From contig JAGWRQ010000075.1 of NCBI GenBank assembly GCA_028869615.1, positions 1 through 9,147 on the forward strand: a stretch of DNA of 9,147 bases, read 5' to 3'. Both the position numbers and the translations under genes were made by a program. The notes beneath the pieces were generated by a model that was not told the origin of the DNA, did not search any database, and saw only the letters and a program-made list of their open reading frames with translations. Every line of letters starts with the position of its first letter. Position 1 is the stretch's first letter. This document shows, in pieces, positions 6,421-9,147 of this stretch. This DNA comes from Candidatus Methylomirabilota bacterium (lineage in GTDB: Bacteria > Methylomirabilota > Methylomirabilia > Methylomirabilales > Methylomirabilaceae).

Positions 6421-6426
6421 AAGTAG
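6379..6426 (+). CDS. 15-residue lysine/alanine-rich micro-peptide (duplicate)
   Basis: The same ribosome site AAAGGAGGTGA (6360-6370) stands 8 bases before ATG 6379. The whole product is MAAKKKAAKKATKKK, with TAG at 6424-6426. It repeats the first half of the 28-residue micro-protein upstream (MAAKKTAAKKATKK) and lies in the second unit of the tandem repeat. It is extremely short for a functional protein. Identical translation signals and preserved K/A periodicity suggest a real, possibly very abundant, basic peptide, but no family is known to me. Alternatively it is a truncated duplicate whose ribosome site survives. Confidence 0.5.
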   Translation: MAAKKKAAKKATKKK

Positions 6427-6554
6427 GAGCGGTGTAAGGTCTTGGTAACCGAACCGACCCCGAGAAGTAGGAGATGAAGCAGCTCGATGTTGAGCGGCCT
6501 TGGGTTGACTGTCGGGGAAGAGATGGTCGGTTGCCTTAACGGTGGGAAAATGCC

Positions 6555-6590
6555 ACCCGCTGCGGGGGGGGATATCCCCCCCCAGCCGGT
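6555..6590. terminator. G8-ATAT-C8 hairpin, possible transcription terminator
   Basis: Eight G (6564-6571), ATAT, and eight C (6576-6583) form a perfect stem. A further imperfect arm extends it: ACCCGCT (6555-6561) pairs with AGCCGGT (6584-6590) with one mismatch and a two-base bulge. This is far stronger than a typical terminator stem, but what follows is A/T-mixed and not a U-run. Placement after the micro-ORFs and before the lpt operon suits transcription insulation in either direction. Confidence 0.45.
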
Positions 6591-6857
6591 ATTATAATTA
6601 TCATACTCGATCTTCAATTGTAGACATCAGTGTGACATGACCGACGCGACAGTACGTGGGGTCGCACATGGGTGATGGAAACTGTTTGTCGGAAAACTTG
6701 GAGGAAGTAATGGCTGATTTGTAAAAGAAGCCCTAGATGTCTCGTCGGTCGCCGGCTCTTCCCTCTTGTCCCCGGCGGTGAGCCTTGTTACGTGATATGT
6801 GAAGCGTGCAGGCTCTCGCTGCCTATCTGTGGTGTCGCTTCGCCCCCTCCGAGTTTC

Positions 6858-6886
6858 TTTACATCATCTCCACTTTATGCTATAGG
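6858..6886 (+). promoter_or_regulatory. Probable promoter of the lptCAB-rpoN operon
   Basis: TTTACA (6858-6863, 5 of 6 to the -35 consensus) is spaced 17 bases from TATAGG (6881-6886). A TGC directly before it makes an extended -10. The expected transcription start is near 6893, only about 3 bases before the lptC ATG at 6896, so the ribosome site AGGA (6884-6887) would not be in this transcript. Confidence 0.45.
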
Positions 6887-6895
6887 AAAGTAGGA

Positions 6896-7498
6896 ATGCG
6901 AAGGATCAGGTGTATATGGATCGTGGCGGTATCGGCAGCCGCAGCGTTTACTTTTGGACCGGCCGGCGATACGTCACCGGTATTTGGTGGGGAAAAACCC
7001 GGCTCCACAGCAGACGTCAAGATTACCAGATTCCACCTGGTAGAAACGAAGGATGGGAAGAGGCTCTGGGAGGTGTGGGGCGACCGCGGAGAGGTTTTCG
7101 AAAAGACAAACATGGCGAAGGTGGTGAAGATCTCCAATCCAGTGACCGTCGTGCTCTATTCTGAGCAGGGCAAACTGACCGCACGGTCGGATAGCGCCAC
7201 GGTGAACATGCGGACAAAAGACATCCATATGGAAGGCCATATTACGGCGACCTCGGAGCAGGGCAACAGGCTTGAGACCGAGTCCCTGGACTGGTCGGCC
7301 AAGAATCGTCGAGTGTCCACGCGATTGCCTGTCACGTTGGTCAAGGGCGGGTTGACGAGTTCGGGCGTGGGAATGGAGGCAGAGACCGATCTTGAACGTG
7401 TGGGATTTTTGAGTCGTGTGCGGTCGCATGTGGCGCCCGGTAGCGTCGAGTTGAAGACGAAAGCCGGTTCACGCGTACAACACGGAGGAACTCAGTGA
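6896..7498 (+). CDS. lptC: LPS export protein LptC
   Basis: LptC is the bitopic inner-membrane subunit that receives LPS from LptB2FG and passes it to LptA. ATG 6896 was chosen over an upstream in-frame start because AGGA lies 8 bases before it and it puts the basic MRRIRC directly before the hydrophobic segment (residues 6-21). The product has 200 residues, normal for the family. Residues 41-180 show the repeating beta-strand pattern of the beta-jellyroll domain (DVKITRFHLVETKDGKRLWE, ARSDSATVNMRTKDIHMEGH, LETESLDWSAKNRRVST). DMRTKDIHMEGHI-type and TSSGVGMEAETDL stretches are typical of LptC. The stop overlaps the lptA start by 4 bases (GTGA), indicating translational coupling. Sequence conservation in LptC is low, so the call rests on fold pattern plus neighbours. 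Confidence 0.88.
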   Translation: MRRIRCIWIVAVSAAAAFTFGPAGDTSPVFGGEKPGSTADVKITRFHLVETKDGKRLWEVWGDRGEVFEKTNMAKVVKISNPVTVVLYSEQGKLTARSDSATVNMRTKDIHMEGHITATSEQGNRLETESLDWSAKNRRVSTRLPVTLVKGGLTSSGVGMEAETDLERVGFLSRVRSHVAPGSVELKTKAGSRVQHGGTQ

Positions 7499-8058
7499 GC
7501 CACCGAGGTTGGATTGTCGCTGTCGTTGCGTTGGTGGATAGTGTCTTGACGGTCGGCTCCGGGCTCGCCCAGGAGCAGCCGAAAGAAAAGAACCCGATCA
7601 CGATTACCTCGGACCGTTTGGAGGTGAATCGGAAACTCCATACTGCGGTCTATGCAGGGAACGTGATGGCTGATGACAAGGACCGGAATATGGTCGTCCT
7701 CGCCGATAGGATGGAGTTCTTCTTCGATGAGAAGATGGAGCGGATCCAAAAGGGGCTCGCTACCGGTAACGTCAGGGCCACCATAGGGGAGAAACGGGTT
7801 ACCGCCGATCAACTGGAACTGTTTCCCGATGAAGATAAGGCAGTCCTGACAGGGAATCCCAGGGCCTGGCAGGGTAACGATCTTATTACCGGAACGAAGA
7901 TGACCATTTTTTCGAAGGAGGACAGGGCGATCGTTGAAGGAGATCCCTCGAAGCGCGTGACGGCTATCCTCTACCCCAAGTCCGAGGGGGCAGCGCGCTC
8001 CGAGCCCCAGGCGCCCGACAAGGTCGGTAAACCGGCAACCCCGAAGGGGGGATCCTAA
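7495..8058 (+). CDS. lptA: Periplasmic LPS-transport bridge protein LptA
   Basis: LptA oligomerises into the periplasmic bridge that carries LPS from LptC to LptD at the outer membrane. The start is GTG 7495, with GGAGG (7484-7488) 6 bases upstream, inside the lptC stop. The product has 187 residues, with a signal peptide to about Ala25 (WIVAVVALVDSVLTVGSGLA). The OstA-type beta domain spans about 34-160: ITITSDRLEVNRKLHTAVYA, GNVMADDKDRNMVVLADRME, ATGNVRATIGEKRVTADQLE, AVLTGNPRAWQGNDLITGTK. The alternating 'G-N-V ... a-D-r-m' and 'a-d-q-l-e' pattern is the family hallmark. A Pro/Lys/Ala-rich tail (about 161-187) is probably disordered. A 15-base gap leads to lptB. Confidence 0.92.
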   Translation: MSHRGWIVAVVALVDSVLTVGSGLAQEQPKEKNPITITSDRLEVNRKLHTAVYAGNVMADDKDRNMVVLADRMEFFFDEKMERIQKGLATGNVRATIGEKRVTADQLELFPDEDKAVLTGNPRAWQGNDLITGTKMTIFSKEDRAIVEGDPSKRVTAILYPKSEGAARSEPQAPDKVGKPATPKGGS

Positions 8059-8073
8059 AACCGAGATGGACCT

Positions 8074-8814
8074 GTGGTGAGCCCGTCGAACCAGCGGACC
8101 CTTCGGGCAGACAACCTCGTCAAGTCGTTCAAGGGTCGAGCGGTTGTGGCAGGCGTCAGCATCAGTCTCGAAGCCGGAGAGGTGGTTGGCCTCCTGGGGC
8201 CCAATGGCGCTGGAAAAACGACGACCTTCTATATGGTCCTTGGGTTGTTGAAGCCAGATCGGGGCCGGGTCATGCTCAACGGGGAAGATGTCACTGACCT
8301 TCCAGTGTATAAACGAGCCCGTAAGGGGTTAGGGTTTCTCCCGCAGGAGCCCTCGATCTTCCGCAAGCTGACAGTGGAACAGAACATCATGGCGATCCTC
8401 GAGATTCTGGACCTGTCGGAAGAAGAGCGACGGCAACGGCTTGAGAGCCTCCTTCAGGAGTTGGGTCTCGCTCACCTTGCCAAGAGCAAGGCCTACACAT
8501 TATCGGGTGGCGAACGTCGCCGAGCGGAGATCACCAGGGCCTTGGTGACCTCCCCAGATTTTATGCTGTTGGACGAGCCGTTCGCTGGAATCGATCCTAT
8601 TGCGATAGCCGATATTCAGACCATCATCGCCCGGCTCAAAGAGAAAAGTGTCGGGGTCTTGATAACCGATCACAACGTGCGGGAGACCTTGCAGATCGTC
8701 GATCGCGCATATCTGATTTACGAAGGTCGGGTGTTAGTCTCCGGGACCGCCCAAGAGTTGGCATCCGATGAGCGGGCCAGGGAGATCTACCTGGGCGAAC
8801 GGTTTAGCCTGTAA
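8074..8814 (+). CDS. lptB: LPS export ABC transporter ATPase LptB
   Basis: LptB dimerises under LptF and LptG and powers LPS extraction from the inner membrane. The product has 246 residues, as in the family. Walker A is GPNGAGKTT (42-50), the Q-loop is Gln91 ([12 protein letters not shown]), the signature is LSGGERRR (143-150), Walker B is [13 protein letters not shown] (163-175) with catalytic Glu168, and the switch His is His200 ([10 protein letters not shown]). [15 protein letters not shown] and [13 protein letters not shown] are characteristic of LptB rather than generic importers. The start is GTG 8074 or GTG 8077; the ribosome site is weak (GAGATGGAC region), so coupling to lptA is likely. 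lptF and lptG are not in this window, which is common. Confidence 0.96.
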   Translation: MVSPSNQRTLRADNLVKSFKGRAVVAGVSISLEAGEVVGLLGPNGAGKTTTFYMVLGLLKPDRGRVMLNGEDVTDLPVYKRARKGLGFLPQEPSIFRKLTVEQNIMAILEILDLSEEERRQRLESLLQELGLAHLAKSKAYTLSGGERRRAEITRALVTSPDFMLLDEPFAGIDPIAIADIQTIIARLKEKSVGVLITDHNVRETLQIVDRAYLIYEGRVLVSGTAQELASDERAREIYLGERFSL

Positions 8815-8825
8815 GGGTGAACGCT

Positions 8826-9147
8826 ATGGCGTTTGAAGCGAAGCTCAGTCTGCGACAGATACAGAAGATGGTCATGACGCCGATGTTGCAGCAGGCGATC
8901 AACCTCTTGCAGCTATCGCGGATGGAACTGCTTCAGGCGGTGCGGCAGGAGGTGGAGCAGAATCCGGTCCTCGAAGAGATGATCGGGGAAACGGAGGAGC
9001 TGGAGGATGGACCGGCCTCGAAGTCGGTTACCGACGAGCCGACGGTCGAACGCAACGGGGAAGGGCCGACCACCGAGATCGATTGGGACAGTTATCTTCA
9101 AGACGCCTCAGACTATCGGCCATCTATCCAATACGAGTCGGTCGATC
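8826..9147 (+). CDS. rpoN: RNA polymerase sigma-54 factor, N-terminal part
   Basis: ATG 8826 follows AAGGGTGA (8813-8820), 5 bases upstream and 11 bases after lptB. The frame is open to the right edge, giving about 107 codons. Region I, the activator-interacting domain, is clear: LSLRQIQKMVMTPMLQQAIN followed by LLQLSRMELLQAVRQEVEQN and PVLEE (about residues 7-55), with the Gln/Leu-rich heptads of the family. Acidic Glu/Asp-rich residues from about 55 on (EETEELEDG-type, then EIDWDSYLQDASDYRP) match the variable region II. The core-binding, DNA-binding and RpoN-box regions lie beyond the window. lptB-rpoN adjacency is the usual arrangement in Gram-negative bacteria. Confidence 0.95.
   Translation, partial: MAFEAKLSLRQIQKMVMTPMLQQAINLLQLSRMELLQAVRQEVEQNPVLEEMIGETEELEDGPASKSVTDEPTVERNGEGPTTEIDWDSYLQDASDYRPSIQYESVD

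Larger units (their letters stand above)
6427..6895. other. 469-base region without a convincing gene
   Basis: Both strands were read. The region contains a very strong G8/C8 hairpin (6555-6590), an A/T-rich stretch just after it (ATTATAATTATCATAC, with TATAAT at 6593-6598 but no matching -35), and several very short open frames. One is 18 codons at 6668-6724 (MGDGNCLSENLEEVMADL) with no good ribosome site, possibly a gene remnant. The lpt promoter lies at its right end. No tRNA, rRNA or CRISPR pattern is visible. Confidence 0.6.

Noticed and set aside
6478..6540. 21-codon frame beginning MKQLDVERPW in the non-coding gap
   Set aside because: The AGGAG directly abuts the ATG, which is too close to act as a ribosome site, and the peptide has no recognisable pattern.
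6342..6617. Minus-strand 91-codon frame with phenylalanine-rich segment
   Set aside because: The FFFVAFFAAFFFAA-like stretch is simply the reverse reading of the lysine/alanine codons of the micro-ORF, and the frame runs through the G8/C8 hairpin.
6668..6724. 18-codon frame MGDGNCLSENLEEVMADL
   Set aside because: No good ribosome site and no repeat or family support; at most a gene remnant.
6974..7429. Minus-strand frame of 151 codons opposite lptC
   Set aside because: Antisense to lptC, whose operon overlap and domain pattern are convincing.

Overview
The window reads as a chromosomal segment of a Gram-negative bacterium. The lptC-lptA-lptB-rpoN order is the classical lipopolysaccharide-export/sigma-54 cluster, so an LPS-type outer membrane is expected. 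Overall G+C is moderately high, and the lineage could be an uncultivated one such as NC10/Methylomirabilota. That placement is only an impression from protein style and gene content; nothing here proves it.

Layout from left to right. (1) Positions 1-362, minus strand: the start of a membrane-anchored protein that runs off the left edge, preceded by a 55-residue single-span membrane microprotein with its own near-consensus promoter. (2) Positions 435-1514, plus strand and divergent: an exported tetratricopeptide-repeat (TPR) protein with a C-terminal membrane anchor. (3) Positions 1592-5002: a deoxynucleotide-supply block. A sigma-70-like promoter carries two NrdR boxes exactly three helical turns apart, followed by an adenosylcobalamin-dependent (class II) ribonucleotide reductase, a doubtful 65-residue ORF, and dCTP deaminase (dcd). 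NrdJ makes deoxyribonucleotides and Dcd turns dCTP into dUTP on the way to dTTP.

(4) Positions 5055-6191: a less G+C-rich accessory island. An A/T tract and promoter precede a short inverted repeat that holds the Shine-Dalgarno sequence in its loop and the TTG start in its arm. Two overlapping genes follow, a winged-helix/nucleotidyltransferase (MNT) protein and a HEPN protein. The layout is that of an MNT/HEPN toxin-antitoxin pair, but the MNT metal-binding aspartates are replaced and the HEPN motif also looks degenerate. This pair is the most unusual part of the window. (5) Positions 6219-6426: two tandemly duplicated lysine/alanine-rich micro-ORFs (28 and 15 codons), each behind an identical very strong ribosome-binding site. 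(6) Positions 6427-6895: no convincing gene; it holds a striking G8-ATAT-C8 hairpin.

(7) Positions 6896-9147: lptC, lptA, lptB and the 5' end of rpoN, tightly spaced (4-bp overlap, then 15-bp and 11-bp gaps) as one operon. LptC and LptA form the periplasmic bridge, LptB is the cytoplasmic ATPase of the LPS extractor, and RpoN is sigma-54.
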